From Mycobacterium sp. E1214 (GTDB taxonomy: Bacteria > Actinomycetota > Actinomycetes > Mycobacteriales > Mycobacteriaceae), in contig NZ_LZJC01000162.1 of assembly GCF_001666755.1 (NCBI RefSeq), positions 1-64,000 on the forward strand: 64,000 bases of DNA, given 5' to 3'. Below are positions 26,610-35,343 of this stretch, piece after piece. The position numbers and the translations under genes are program-made. Numbering within the stretch: the first letter of the stretch is position 1; every line of letters begins with the position of its first letter. Under the pieces are notes generated by a model. That model was not told the origin of the DNA. It worked only from the letters and a program-made list of their open reading frames with translations, and searched no databases.

Positions 26610-27253
26610 TGACCGCCCCGGAATTCGTTGCGCTGGCCATGTTTCCGCTGGAGTCGGTGTTCCTGCCGGGCCAGCACCTCCCGCTGCGAATCTTCGAGCC
26701 GCGCTACGGCGCCCTGGTGCGGCACTGCCTGGAGGCGGGTGAGCCCTTCGGTGTGGTGCTCATCTCGCGCGGCCGCGAGGTCGGCGGCGGTGACGCCCGC
26801 TGCGACGTCGGGGTGCTGGCCAGCATCGTCGAGTGCGTCGACGAGGGCGCTGGGCGCTATACGCTCAGCTGCCGCACGGGAGCGCGAATCCTGTTGTCGC
26901 AGTGGCTACCCGACGATCCCTACCCGCGGGCGCACGCGACGGTGTGGCCCGACCAGCCCAGCGAACCCGTGTCCCGCGCCCAGGTGCTCGAGGTGGAAGA
27001 CAAGGCGATGGCGCTGTTCGAGCGGATCGCGGACGCGCGGGGGGTGACGCTGCCCAGCCGTGAGGTGCTGTTGGGAGGCGACACGTCCGGTGACGCCGGG
27101 GACCGCCTGCTCACCCTGGCCGCCCGCATTCCGATCGGCACCGCGGATCGCTACTCGGTGCTGGCGGCGCCGTCGGCCGCCGAGCGCCTGGCCGCGCTGA
27201 GCGAGGCCGTGGACGCCGTCGCCGAGGTGGTTCAGTTCCAGCTCTCCGAATAG
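26609..27253 (+). CDS. Lon N-terminal-domain protein (Rv0434-like)
   Basis: A 214-residue protein consisting of the LON substrate-binding domain alone: LAMFPLESVFLPGQHLPLRI and FEPRYGALVRHCL at the N-terminus and a helical C-terminus (EVEDKAMALFERIADARG). There is no ATPase or protease part, as normal for this family. Role unknown, perhaps recognition of damaged proteins. Coupled to the preceding ligase by a one-base stop/start overlap. Confidence 0.88.
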   Translation: MTAPEFVALAMFPLESVFLPGQHLPLRIFEPRYGALVRHCLEAGEPFGVVLISRGREVGGGDARCDVGVLASIVECVDEGAGRYTLSCRTGARILLSQWLPDDPYPRAHATVWPDQPSEPVSRAQVLEVEDKAMALFERIADARGVTLPSREVLLGGDTSGDAGDRLLTLAARIPIGTADRYSVLAAPSAAERLAALSEAVDAVAEVVQFQLSE

Positions 27254-27280
27254 CCGACCGGTGACGGCTAGGGTGAGCCC

Positions 27281-28321
27281 ATGAAGGTGCATTTGCAGGT
27301 CAACGGTTCCCCGGTGCGGGCGGCCGCCAGCGCCGCCGACATCGCCGCGACGGGCGCCGACGGCCTGTTCACCTTCGAGGGCCAGCACGACGTGTTCTTC
27401 CCGCTGCTGGTTGCGGCGGGCGCCACCAGTCTGGACCTGATGACCAACGTGGCCATCGCCCCGCCGCGCAGCCCGTTGCACCTGGCGCACGCCGCCTACG
27501 ACCTGCAACTGGTCAGCGAGGGCCGGTTCCGGCTGGGCCTGGGCTCCCAGGTGCGGGCCCACATCGAAAAGCGTTACGGCAGTAAGTGGGAGCGGCCCGC
27601 GGCGCGGATGGCCGAGACCGTCGCGGCCATCAAGGCGATCTTCGCGGCGTGGGAGGGTCAGTCCCGCTTGAACTTTCGCGGCGAGTTCTTCACGCACACC
27701 ATCATGGCGCCGAACTTCAGCCCGGGGCCGAATCCGTTCGGCCCGCCGCCGGTGCTGCTGGGTGCGCTGGGCCCGGTGATGACGCGCACCGCCGCGGAAG
27801 TGGCCGACGGCCTGCTCGTGATGCCGTTCAACAGCGCGCGCCACTTCGAGGAACGCACGCTGCCGGCCGTCGCCGAGGGCCTGCGGCGGACGGGCCGCGC
27901 GCGAGAGGACCTGCAGATCATCGTCGCGGCCATGGTCGCGGTCGGCCGCGACGAGGCCGACCTGGCCGCCGCGATCGACGGTGTGGCGTCGCTGATTTCG
28001 TTCTACGGGTCCACGCCCGCCTACCTGCCCGTCCTCGAGGTCGAGGGCTGGGCCGACGTCCAGCCCGAGCTCAACGCGCTGTCCAAGCAGGGCCGCTTCG
28101 CCGAGATGCGCCGACTCGTCGGCGACGAGCTGGTGTCGCGGATCGGGATCGTCGGCACCCCCGAGGAATGCGCGCAGCAGATCGTGGCGCGATTCGGCGA
28201 ACACGCCGCCGAGGTGTGTTGCTACTTCCCGGGATACACGCCGCGCCCCGCGGACGTGGCGGACCTGATCGGTGCCCTGCGTCGCGCCCCGGCCCGCACC
28301 GCGCGGCTCTCCCGCGAGTAG
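27281..28321 (+). CDS. F420-dependent luciferase-like oxidoreductase (TIGR03617-like)
   Basis: A 346-residue TIM-barrel enzyme. Key segments are MKVHLQVNGSP, DGLFTFEGQHDVFFPL near residue 30, RFRLGLGSQVRAHIEKRYGS near 85-105 and the C-terminal GIVGTPEECAQQIVARFG. These fit mycobacterial enzymes expected to use F420. Substrate unknown. It is followed on the opposite strand, only seven bases later, by a redox membrane gene pair; in M. tuberculosis Rv0434 and Rv0435c are adjacent, so this gene and the next two form an accessory insertion. Confidence 0.85.
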   Translation: MKVHLQVNGSPVRAAASAADIAATGADGLFTFEGQHDVFFPLLVAAGATSLDLMTNVAIAPPRSPLHLAHAAYDLQLVSEGRFRLGLGSQVRAHIEKRYGSKWERPAARMAETVAAIKAIFAAWEGQSRLNFRGEFFTHTIMAPNFSPGPNPFGPPPVLLGALGPVMTRTAAEVADGLLVMPFNSARHFEERTLPAVAEGLRRTGRAREDLQIIVAAMVAVGRDEADLAAAIDGVASLISFYGSTPAYLPVLEVEGWADVQPELNALSKQGRFAEMRRLVGDELVSRIGIVGTPEECAQQIVARFGEHAAEVCCYFPGYTPRPADVADLIGALRRAPARTARLSRE

Positions 28322-28327
28322 GCGCCG

Positions 28328-28906
28328 CTACCCGAACCGTGAGCGCTCCGACGTCGATGGATCAAGGTCCGCCGCCGGCGGATGCGGGGACCGGCCGAGG
28401 CTTCGGTTTGCCTCGGCGCCGCTGCGGTACGCCAGGGCGAGCCGGACGGCGTAACTGCCGGCGCTGAAGGCGAACATGAGCGCGGTGAGCATGAGCCACC
28501 GGCCGAGAAATGGCTCCTGGGTCAATCCCGTGTCGTCGGAATATTTTTCCGCGCCCTGCCTGATGATGCCGGGCAAGAAGACGAGCAGCAGCAATCCGGA
28601 ACCCAACGCGGGTGCCCGCAGATAATTGCGCGCCGGCACCGGGGATCGGCGGTGGCGGCCGACCGGTGGGTTCACGAGCCGATCCGCCAGCGAGTAGACG
28701 GGAAACAGCACGAGGTCGTGGAAGATGATCGCCGCGGCGAACCACAGGGTCATCGATTTCCACCAGGTGCCTTCGGGTTTCCACAGGGTCGTCGGTCCGG
28801 CCGTGACGATCAAGTAGCCGGCCAGTCCGAACCCGGCCACCATGGTCAACAGGTGCACCGGGCTGGAGCCGTAGACGGACCGGAAGAGCGTGGACCGGTG
28901 CGGCAT
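28328..28906 (-). CDS. Integral membrane protein paired with the molybdopterin oxidoreductase
   Basis: A 192-residue protein from ATG 28906, one base after the stop of the upstream gene. Helices are seen at about 15-35 (LLTMVAGFGLAGYLIV), 48-70 (SMTLWFAAAIIFHDLVLFPV), 98-115 (LGSGLLLLVFLPGII) and 135-155. His residues at the start (PVHLL) and within the second helix (FHDLV) could bind haem, but no family assignment is secure. Its tight linkage to the oxidoreductase suggests it is a membrane partner. Confidence 0.7.
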   Translation of the reverse strand: MPHRSTLFRSVYGSSPVHLLTMVAGFGLAGYLIVTAGPTTLWKPEGTWWKSMTLWFAAAIIFHDLVLFPVYSLADRLVNPPVGRHRRSPVPARNYLRAPALGSGLLLLVFLPGIIRQGAEKYSDDTGLTQEPFLGRWLMLTALMFAFSAGSYAVRLALAYRSGAEANRSLGRSPHPPAADLDPSTSERSRFG

Positions 28907-28907
28907 C

Positions 28908-30227
28908 TCAGCGGCCGTTGAAGTCGATGGACGATACCCATTTGGTGTTGTGCACACCCGGGATCGCGGGGACCATGATGCGCGCCGGATATCCGTGGTC
29001 GAGCGAGATGTTCGCACCGTTGACCCGCAGCGCGAGTAGCGCATCGGGGTGGGCTATCTGGTTGGCCTGTAAGGTGGCGCTGTTGAAATAGCCCTCCTTG
29101 CCCAGTGATTGGACCAGCGCGGAACGCGGTGTCCGAACCCCGGCCAGTGCGGCAAGCTCCGCGAGCCGAACACCGCTCCAGCTCTGCACCGTGGACCAGC
29201 CCTGCACGCATGCGATCGGCAGCCGAGCGCTGTGTTGAGTCATCGCCTCGAGGTCCTTGCGGGTCAACACAATCGGCGCTGCACCGCCGCGCAGGGTGAG
29301 CCGCCACCTCTCGCCCGTGGTCGCGGGGTCGATGCCGACGCCCTTGGCGGTCTTGTTGATCCGGAAGTCGTTGGGCCCCTTGCCCGTCGTATCCCCGGTG
29401 GGAAGCATCAGCGGCAGGTGACGCGCGAACCCGCCGATCGTCTGTCCCGCGGTGGTCAGGGCGGTCAACAGCACGCCTGCGCCGACGAGACCGAGGGCGC
29501 CGCGTCGGCTCATCGTCGGCGCTGCCGGCTCAGCGGCCACCAATTCGTCGGGGTCGAAGTTCTCGGGGTGGGTGTCGGCGCGGTTTGTGCGCAACACTTC
29601 TCGCAACGACACCGACCGTAGACCGGTCACCATCCGCGGGATCTTCAAGGTGATGTGCATCAAGAAGCCGGCGATGAACACCCACGCGCCGTAATAGTGC
29701 GCCGGAAAGAAACTGAACCCGAAGATGTAGTCGTATTGGATGTAGAGCACGCCGGTGGCCATCTCGAACAGAATCCCGCCGACCAGCATCGCGATGGAAA
29801 CGCGTTCCAGCACTTGGGCGATGGACCGGCTCGGCGGCCATGCGAACAGCCGCGGGATGACCGACCACAGCTTGGCCAACACCACCGGGATCAGCACCAA
29901 TCCCAGCCCGACGTGCAGGCCCTGGCTGAGTCGGTAAAGCCACACGGGGCGGGTGGGCCAGTCGAACGTCGGCAGCTTCAGCCACCCGACGTGAACCGGT
30001 AGGGCCTGACCGAACTGCGGCCCGTAGGCGATGTAGGACAGCAACCCGGTCAGGATGACGATCGGCAGGCCCACCAAGAGCACCAGACCGAACACCGATG
30101 TCAGCCATGGCCCACGCAACGGGCTGCGCCACCGGTGCAAGCGCTCGGTTCCTGGTGGGGGATGCCGGTCGAGGAGCCGCCATAGTCCTGCGGGAAACTT
30201 GTCGCCGGTTTCAGGTGATTCGGTCAT
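28908..30227 (-). CDS. Cytochrome-b-like membrane domain fused to sulfite-oxidase-type molybdopterin domain
   Basis: A 439-residue fusion. Residues 40-215 form a membrane domain with four or five helices and well-placed His residues (LSQGLHVGLGLVLIP, FFPAHYYGAWVF, GFLMHITLK), as in cytochrome b561/formate dehydrogenase gamma types. After a linker, TMSRRGALGLVGAG resembles a twin-arginine motif at a fifth helix. The C-terminal half is an oxidoreductase molybdopterin-binding domain with LPIACVQGWSTVQSW (Cys expected to bind molybdenum) and NISLDHGYPARIMVPAIPG. It would pass electrons between the quinone pool and an external substrate that is not known. Confidence 0.85.
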   Translation of the reverse strand: MTESPETGDKFPAGLWRLLDRHPPPGTERLHRWRSPLRGPWLTSVFGLVLLVGLPIVILTGLLSYIAYGPQFGQALPVHVGWLKLPTFDWPTRPVWLYRLSQGLHVGLGLVLIPVVLAKLWSVIPRLFAWPPSRSIAQVLERVSIAMLVGGILFEMATGVLYIQYDYIFGFSFFPAHYYGAWVFIAGFLMHITLKIPRMVTGLRSVSLREVLRTNRADTHPENFDPDELVAAEPAAPTMSRRGALGLVGAGVLLTALTTAGQTIGGFARHLPLMLPTGDTTGKGPNDFRINKTAKGVGIDPATTGERWRLTLRGGAAPIVLTRKDLEAMTQHSARLPIACVQGWSTVQSWSGVRLAELAALAGVRTPRSALVQSLGKEGYFNSATLQANQIAHPDALLALRVNGANISLDHGYPARIMVPAIPGVHNTKWVSSIDFNGR

Positions 30228-30332
30228 GGCGCTACCGCGCCGTCACCCAACTGCCGCAACACCGGGCCCCCCGTCGCCGATTCGGTCGTGGTGAATCCAT
30301 ACCCGCAAACCGCGGGTCTACACGTCGGGACG

Positions 30333-32513
30333 CTACAAAGCTTTGCCGAAGGCCCGCAGCGACTGCACCTGCGCGGCCTCCAGCGAGGGACGCACGGCTT
30401 GGCGCGCCGCCGCGATATCGGCGGCCGTCACGTCGGTGGCGTCGATGGAGCGGCGCATCGCGGTCAGGGCGGCCTCGCGCAGCAAGGCGACGCAGTCCGC
30501 GGCGCTGTAGCCGTCGAGCCCGGCGGCCACCTCGTCGAGGTCGACGTCGTCGCTCAACGGAACGGATTTGCCCGCGGTGCGCAAGATGTCGCGGCGCGCC
30601 GCGGCGTCCGGCGGCTCGACGAACACCAGCCGTTCCAGGCGTCCCGGGCGCAGCAGCGCGGGGTCGATCAATTCGGGCCGGTTGGTGGCGCCCAGCACGA
30701 CGACGTCGCGCAGCGGGTTGACGCCGTCGAGCTCGGTCAGCAGCGCGGCCACCACCCGGTCGGTCACCCCCGAGTCGAAGCTCTGTCCGCGCCGCGGCGC
30801 CAGCGCGTCGATCTCGTCGAGGAAGACCAACGACGGCGCGGAATCGCGCGCGCGCCGAAACAGTTCCCGCACCGCCCGTTCCGAGCTGCCGACCCACTTG
30901 TCCATCAGCTCGGAGCCCTTCACGGCGTGCACCGACAGCTGCCCGGTGCTGGCCAGGGCGCGCACGACGAAGGTCTTGCCGCACCCGGGCGGGCCGTACA
31001 GGAGCACCCCGCGCGGCGGGTCGACGCCCAACCGGGCGAAGGTGTCGGGATGCTGCAGCGGCCACAACACCGCCTCGGTGAGCGCCTGCCGCGCCTCGGC
31101 CATGTCGCCGACGTCGTCGAGGGTGACGTTGCCGACGGTCACCTCCTCGCTCGCCGAGCGGGACAGCGGCCGGATGACGGTCAGCGCGCCGAGCAGGTCG
31201 TCCTGGTCGAGTCGGGGCGGCTCGCCGTCGGCGCTGGCCCGCGACGCCGCGCGCAACGCCGCCTCGCGCACCAGCGCGGCCAGGTCCGCGACGACGAACC
31301 CGGGTGTGCGGCCAGCGATTTCGTCGAAGTCGAGGTCGCCGGTCGGCACCGATTTCAGCAGCGCTTCCAGCAGCGATCGGCGGGTCCCGGCGTCGGGCAG
31401 GGGCAGGCTGAGCTCCCGGTCGCACAGGTCGGGCGCCCGCAGCCGGGCGTCGAGCTGGTCGGGGCGGGCCGACGTGGCGACGAGCGCGACACCCTCGGTG
31501 GCGACGGCGGTGCGCAGCTCGCCGAGGATCAGCGCGGCGACCGGCTCCGCAGTCGCCGGCAGCAGGGCGTCCACATCGGTGATCAGCAGGACGCCGCCGC
31601 CGTCGCGCACCGCGCGTGACGCGCCGGCCACGGCCTTGAGCCGGTCCTCGGCGGTCAGCGCGCCGATCTCCGGGCCGTCCAGAGTCACCATCCGGCGGCC
31701 GGCGCACACCGCCCGCACCAGCGTCACCTTCCCGACGCCGGCCGGGCCGGACACCAGCACGCCGAGGTTCGCGCCCGCACCCAACGCCCTGAGCAGGTGC
31801 GGCTCGTCGAGGGCCAGCTTGAGCCATTCGGTGAGCTTGGCGGCCTGCGGCTGCGAGCCCTTGAGTTCCTCCACGACCGTGTCGGGACTCGACACCTCCA
31901 CCGCCGCCCGGGGCGTCGCCTGACCGCCGGCCGGCACGCCCGCGCCCCAGGACACCAGCGAGTTCGGTTGCACGCTGACCGGCCCGCCCGGATCGACCCC
32001 GGTGACCGTCAGCAGCTCCGAGGTCCAGCTGATGCCGACCGCGGCGGCCAACGCGCGGGTGGCGGCGGACGTCGACGTGCCCGGCCCCAGATCGCGGGGC
32101 AGCAGGGACACCGCGTCGCCGACCGTGAGGACCTTGCCCAGCAGGGCCTGGCGCAGCGTGACCGGCGAGATCGACTGCGTCGCCAGCCCCGAGCCGGACA
32201 GGGTCACCGACCGGGCGCCGTAGACGGTGACCGCGCCGACGATCACCGCGGTGCCCTCGCGCAGGCCGGCGTTGGACAGCGTCACGTCGTCGAGCAGCGC
32301 CGTGCCGACCGGGGTGTCCGGCCCGGCCAACCCCACCACCGCCGCCGTGGTGCGCGACCCGATCAGCGCTACCGCGTCCCATTCGCGGATGCCGAGCGCG
32401 GCGACGGCGCTCGGGTGCAACCGGACGACGCCGCGGCGCGAGTCGACGGCCGAGGTGTTCAGCCGAGCGGTGAGCGTGAGCTGACGGGCCGCGTCCTCGC
32501 CCGGGCGGGTCAT
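30333..32513 (-). CDS. Two-domain AAA+ ATPase, Cdc48/p97-like (Rv0435c-like)
   Basis: A 726-residue protein. ATG 32513 overlaps the pssA stop (ATGA). An N-terminal double-psi-barrel-type domain (about 1-190) is followed by two AAA modules. In the first, the Walker A is GPAGVGKVT, with Val where Ser/Thr is normal, and the Walker B ends ITDVDALLP, lacking the catalytic Glu. In the second, GPPGCGKTFVVRAL, VFLDEIDALAPRRG and an intact GATNRPELIDPALLRPGR motif are canonical. So D1 probably binds or holds nucleotide while D2 hydrolyses it. Likely an unfoldase or segregase; target unknown. Third gene of the psd-pssA operon. Confidence 0.92.
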   Translation of the reverse strand: MTRPGEDAARQLTLTARLNTSAVDSRRGVVRLHPSAVAALGIREWDAVALIGSRTTAAVVGLAGPDTPVGTALLDDVTLSNAGLREGTAVIVGAVTVYGARSVTLSGSGLATQSISPVTLRQALLGKVLTVGDAVSLLPRDLGPGTSTSAATRALAAAVGISWTSELLTVTGVDPGGPVSVQPNSLVSWGAGVPAGGQATPRAAVEVSSPDTVVEELKGSQPQAAKLTEWLKLALDEPHLLRALGAGANLGVLVSGPAGVGKVTLVRAVCAGRRMVTLDGPEIGALTAEDRLKAVAGASRAVRDGGGVLLITDVDALLPATAEPVAALILGELRTAVATEGVALVATSARPDQLDARLRAPDLCDRELSLPLPDAGTRRSLLEALLKSVPTGDLDFDEIAGRTPGFVVADLAALVREAALRAASRASADGEPPRLDQDDLLGALTVIRPLSRSASEEVTVGNVTLDDVGDMAEARQALTEAVLWPLQHPDTFARLGVDPPRGVLLYGPPGCGKTFVVRALASTGQLSVHAVKGSELMDKWVGSSERAVRELFRRARDSAPSLVFLDEIDALAPRRGQSFDSGVTDRVVAALLTELDGVNPLRDVVVLGATNRPELIDPALLRPGRLERLVFVEPPDAAARRDILRTAGKSVPLSDDVDLDEVAAGLDGYSAADCVALLREAALTAMRRSIDATDVTAADIAAARQAVRPSLEAAQVQSLRAFGKAL

Positions 32514-33376
32514 GGCAGGCGGCCGCCCGGCTTGCGCAGCCCCAGGCGGGCGACCGACCGGCGGTGCGGCTGGGCCCGCCGGGTCGCGCGCCGGGCGGCG
32601 CGGCGCTGCTTGGGCTTGTCGGCGAGCGCTTCGGGGTGCGCGGCGAGCCAGCGCTGGTTGCGGATCGCGAACGGCACGTGGCACAGGTAGGCGACGATGA
32701 TCACCCAGATCAACACGTAGGGGGCCAGCACGGCGGCGGCCGCGCAGATCGCCAACGCCGCCAGCAGCGGGGCGGCCCAGCTCGGCGGCACCGCGACCGC
32801 GTGCATCTTGCGCATCGGGATCTTGCTGACCAGCAGCACCGACGTGCCGGCGATCCACACGCACAGGAACACCGGCGACGTCCACCATCCGTCGCCGAAC
32901 TGCAGCTTCAGCCCGATCAGCCCAATCAGCGACACCGCGCCCGCCGGCGCCGGCATGCCGACGAAGAATTCGTGCGTGTAGGCGGGCTGGGTGCCGTCGT
33001 CGAGCAGCGCGTTGTACCGGGCCAGGCGCAGCACCACGCACACCGCGTAGAGCAGCACCACGATCCACCCGGACGGGGACTGCGCGAACAGCGTCAGGTA
33101 CACGACGATGGCCGGCGTCACCCCGAAGTTCACCGCGTCGGCCAGCGAGTCGATCTCCTCGCCCATCCGCGACTGCGCGTCCAGGATGCGGGCGACCCGG
33201 CCGTCGAGCCCGTCGAGGATGGCGGCGGCGGCGATCAGCGCCATCGCGGCCTTCGGCTGGTGCTCGAGCGCGAACTTGATGGCGGTCAGGCCGGCGCAGA
33301 TGGACAGCACCGTCATGGCGCTGGGCAGGATCTGCAGGTTCACCGGGGGGCGCCGGGCGCGCGGCTTGCTGATCAC
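32510..33376 (-). CDS. pssA: PssA, CDP-diacylglycerol-serine phosphatidyltransferase
   Basis: A 288-residue membrane enzyme making phosphatidylserine from CDP-diacylglycerol and serine. The CDP-alcohol phosphotransferase signature is complete near residues 55-82: DGLDGRVARI, then GEEIDSLAD, with the metal Asp residues in place. About seven helices are predicted, and both ends are basic. The GTG start at 33376 overlaps the psd stop (GTGA). It acts before psd in phosphatidylethanolamine synthesis. Confidence 0.93.
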   Translation of the reverse strand: MISKPRARRPPVNLQILPSAMTVLSICAGLTAIKFALEHQPKAAMALIAAAAILDGLDGRVARILDAQSRMGEEIDSLADAVNFGVTPAIVVYLTLFAQSPSGWIVVLLYAVCVVLRLARYNALLDDGTQPAYTHEFFVGMPAPAGAVSLIGLIGLKLQFGDGWWTSPVFLCVWIAGTSVLLVSKIPMRKMHAVAVPPSWAAPLLAALAICAAAAVLAPYVLIWVIIVAYLCHVPFAIRNQRWLAAHPEALADKPKQRRAARRATRRAQPHRRSVARLGLRKPGGRLP

Positions 33377-34095
33377 GGCAGCTCGGCCAGCAAGGTCTCG
33401 CCGGCGATGGCGCGCTGGCCCACCCGCACCAGCGGCTGCGTGCCCGCCGGCAGGTAGGTATCCAGCCGGGAACCGAACCGGATGAGGCCGTAGGTGTCAC
33501 CGATCGACAGCCGTTCGCCGACGCGGGCGTCGCAGATGATGCGCCGCGCCAGCAGGCCGGCGACCTGCACCGCGACGACGTCGGCGCCGCCGTCGGTGCG
33601 GATCCGCAGGCTGGTGCGCTCGTTTTCGGTGCTGGCGGCGGCCAGGTCCGCGGACCCGAAGCGGCCCGGCCGGTGGTGCACCGCGACGACCTGGCCACCG
33701 ACCGGCGCCCGCTGGACGTGGGCGTCGAGCAGCGACAGGAAGATGCTGACCCGCGGCAGCGGCGCGTCGTCCATGCCGAGCTCGGCGGGCGGGGCGGCCG
33801 AGTCGATGACGCAGACCTCGCCGTCGGCGGGGGCGACGATCGCGCCGGGCCGGGTCGGCGGCACCCGCGGGGGGTGGCGGAAGAAGCCCGCGCACGCGCC
33901 CGCCGCGAGCAGGCCGGCCCGCCGCACCCACCGGTGGTTGCGGCCGGTGACGGCCAGGGCGAGGCCCGCCGCGACGAACGGTCGCCCGGCCGGGTGCAGG
34001 GGTGGGATCGCCGATCGCACCAGTTCCAGCGCGTGCGCGGGGCTGAAGGTCGGTTCCTCGGCGGTGGGGCCGACCGTGCGGGGGCGTTTTGCCAC
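33373..34095 (-). CDS. psd: Psd, phosphatidylserine decarboxylase
   Basis: A 240-residue pyruvoyl-type decarboxylase that makes phosphatidylethanolamine. The self-cleavage site is RFGSRLD near residue 210, where the Ser becomes the pyruvoyl group. FFRHPPRVPP, VAPADGEVCVID and the His-containing LSLLDAHVQRAPVGG segment are also typical. It is the short PSD-A type, with an N-terminal hydrophobic stretch. First gene of the psd-pssA-AAA operon, facing away from the disrupted MFS gene. Confidence 0.93.
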   Translation of the reverse strand: MAKRPRTVGPTAEEPTFSPAHALELVRSAIPPLHPAGRPFVAAGLALAVTGRNHRWVRRAGLLAAGACAGFFRHPPRVPPTRPGAIVAPADGEVCVIDSAAPPAELGMDDAPLPRVSIFLSLLDAHVQRAPVGGQVVAVHHRPGRFGSADLAAASTENERTSLRIRTDGGADVVAVQVAGLLARRIICDARVGERLSIGDTYGLIRFGSRLDTYLPAGTQPLVRVGQRAIAGETLLAELP

Positions 34096-34161
34096 GCGGC
34101 CATCTTACGGAGACCGGAACCCGGTTGGTGTGCGCCCGCAACGGGAACGCTGCCCAGCACC

Positions 34162-35337
34162 ATGCATCCGACCGAAGCCGCGAGCCTGCGCCGCGCGAAG
34201 ATCGGCGGCACCGTCACTTTCCTCGCTCACGCCATGGTGGCCTCGTCGTGGGTCGCCCACATTCCGCAGATCAAGGGCCACCTGGGCCTCTCCGACGCCG
34301 CGCTGGGAACGGCGTTGTTCGGCGCGCCGCTCGACCGTCGCGGCCTGGGTGTTCATCGCCACGTCTAGTCCACCCTGAAACAGGCCCCACCCGACCAGCG
34401 CAGCGAACAGCGACGCCCAGGACTCGGCCAGCCCGATGGTGACCGACGCCGCGGCGTAAGCGATCACCGTGAGCCGGACCAGACGGCGGCTGCCCCATCG
34501 CGGCAGCGCCCAGTGGCTCGCCACGGTGGCCGCGACGGCGCCCAGCGGCGCGCCGAACAACGCCGTTCCCAGCGCGGCGTCGGAGAGGCCCAGGTGGCCC
34601 TTGATCTGCGGAATGTGGGGGCGGGGGTTCCGCTGGCGGCGCAACTGCTGGTGCTCGCCGTCGTCGTCGCGGGCGGGGTGGAGGGGTGCACCGGCGCCCT
34701 GCTACCCGACCGCGAGCCCGAGCGGGCCCGGGACCGCCCGAAGCGCGGCTGGTTGAGCCCCACGGTCGCGATCCTGGCGGGCGTGTCGTTCGCGTCGTTC
34801 ATCTGCGAGGGCGCGGCCGGGGACTGGTCGGGGGACTACCTGCGCAACGTGGTGGGCGCCGGGCCGGGACTGTCCGCGCTGAGCTACGCGGCCTACACCC
34901 TGACGATGGTGATCACCCGGTTCGCCGCGCTACGGCTGCACTCCCGCATCCCCAGCCGGCGGCTGCTGCCGGCGCTGGCCCTGCTCGCCGCGCTGGGCAT
35001 GGGCGTGACGCTGGCGGTGGCCGACCCGGTCGTCAGCGTCGCGGGGTTCGCGCTGCTGGGCGCCGGGGTGGCGCTGCTGGTGCCGACCGCGTTCAGCGCC
35101 GCCTACCCCGCCGGCCGCGGCGGTTCGGCCATCGCGATCGTCGCCGCGACCGGCTGGGTCGGCTATCTGCTCGGGCCGCCGCTGATCGGCCAGCTCTCGG
35201 GCCTGTTCGGCCTGTCGGCGGCGCTGCTGGTGATCCCGGTGATGCTGTGCGTCGCGGGCATCGCGATCCGCGGCAGCAGGGCCTTTGACGCGGCCGACGA
35301 GTTTCACCGCGAGGCCGCGGCCTCGACGGTCGGCTGA
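34162..35337 (+). pseudogene. MFS transporter gene with an inverted, incomplete middle
   Basis: The plus strand from ATG 34162 encodes a normal MFS N-terminus (AKIGGTVTFLAHAMVASSWV, IPQIKGHLGLSDAALGTALF) for 56 codons, then runs into 12 unrelated codons and a stop at 34366-34368. The expected continuation (GAVAATVASHWALPRWGSRR, WGLFQGGLDVAMNTQAATVE) is encoded on the minus strand of 34543-34332. The C-terminal half resumes on the plus strand from about 34620 (GVPLAAQLLVLAVVVAGG) to the stop at 35337, with six further helices. Re-inverting the middle restores the frame at its left junction, but roughly 30 residues expected in such proteins between TVER and AGVPL are absent. As written no full transporter can be made. 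Confidence 0.85.
34256..34619. repeat. Perfect 76-bp inverted repeat flanking a 212-bp inverted segment
   Basis: Arms are 34256-34331 and 34544-34619, exact reverse complements, with spacer 34332-34543. Both arms encode the same MFS segment (HIPQIKGHLGLSDAALGTAL), once on each strand. The duplication therefore comes from the gene itself and not from an insertion sequence; no transposase or target-site duplication is present. Confidence 0.9.
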
Positions 35338-35343
35338 GGCGGC

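Noticed and set aside
34256..34619. Inverted repeat considered as an insertion sequence or invertase-controlled switch
   Set aside because: There is no transposase or recombinase gene nearby and the arms are coding sequence of the MFS gene itself.
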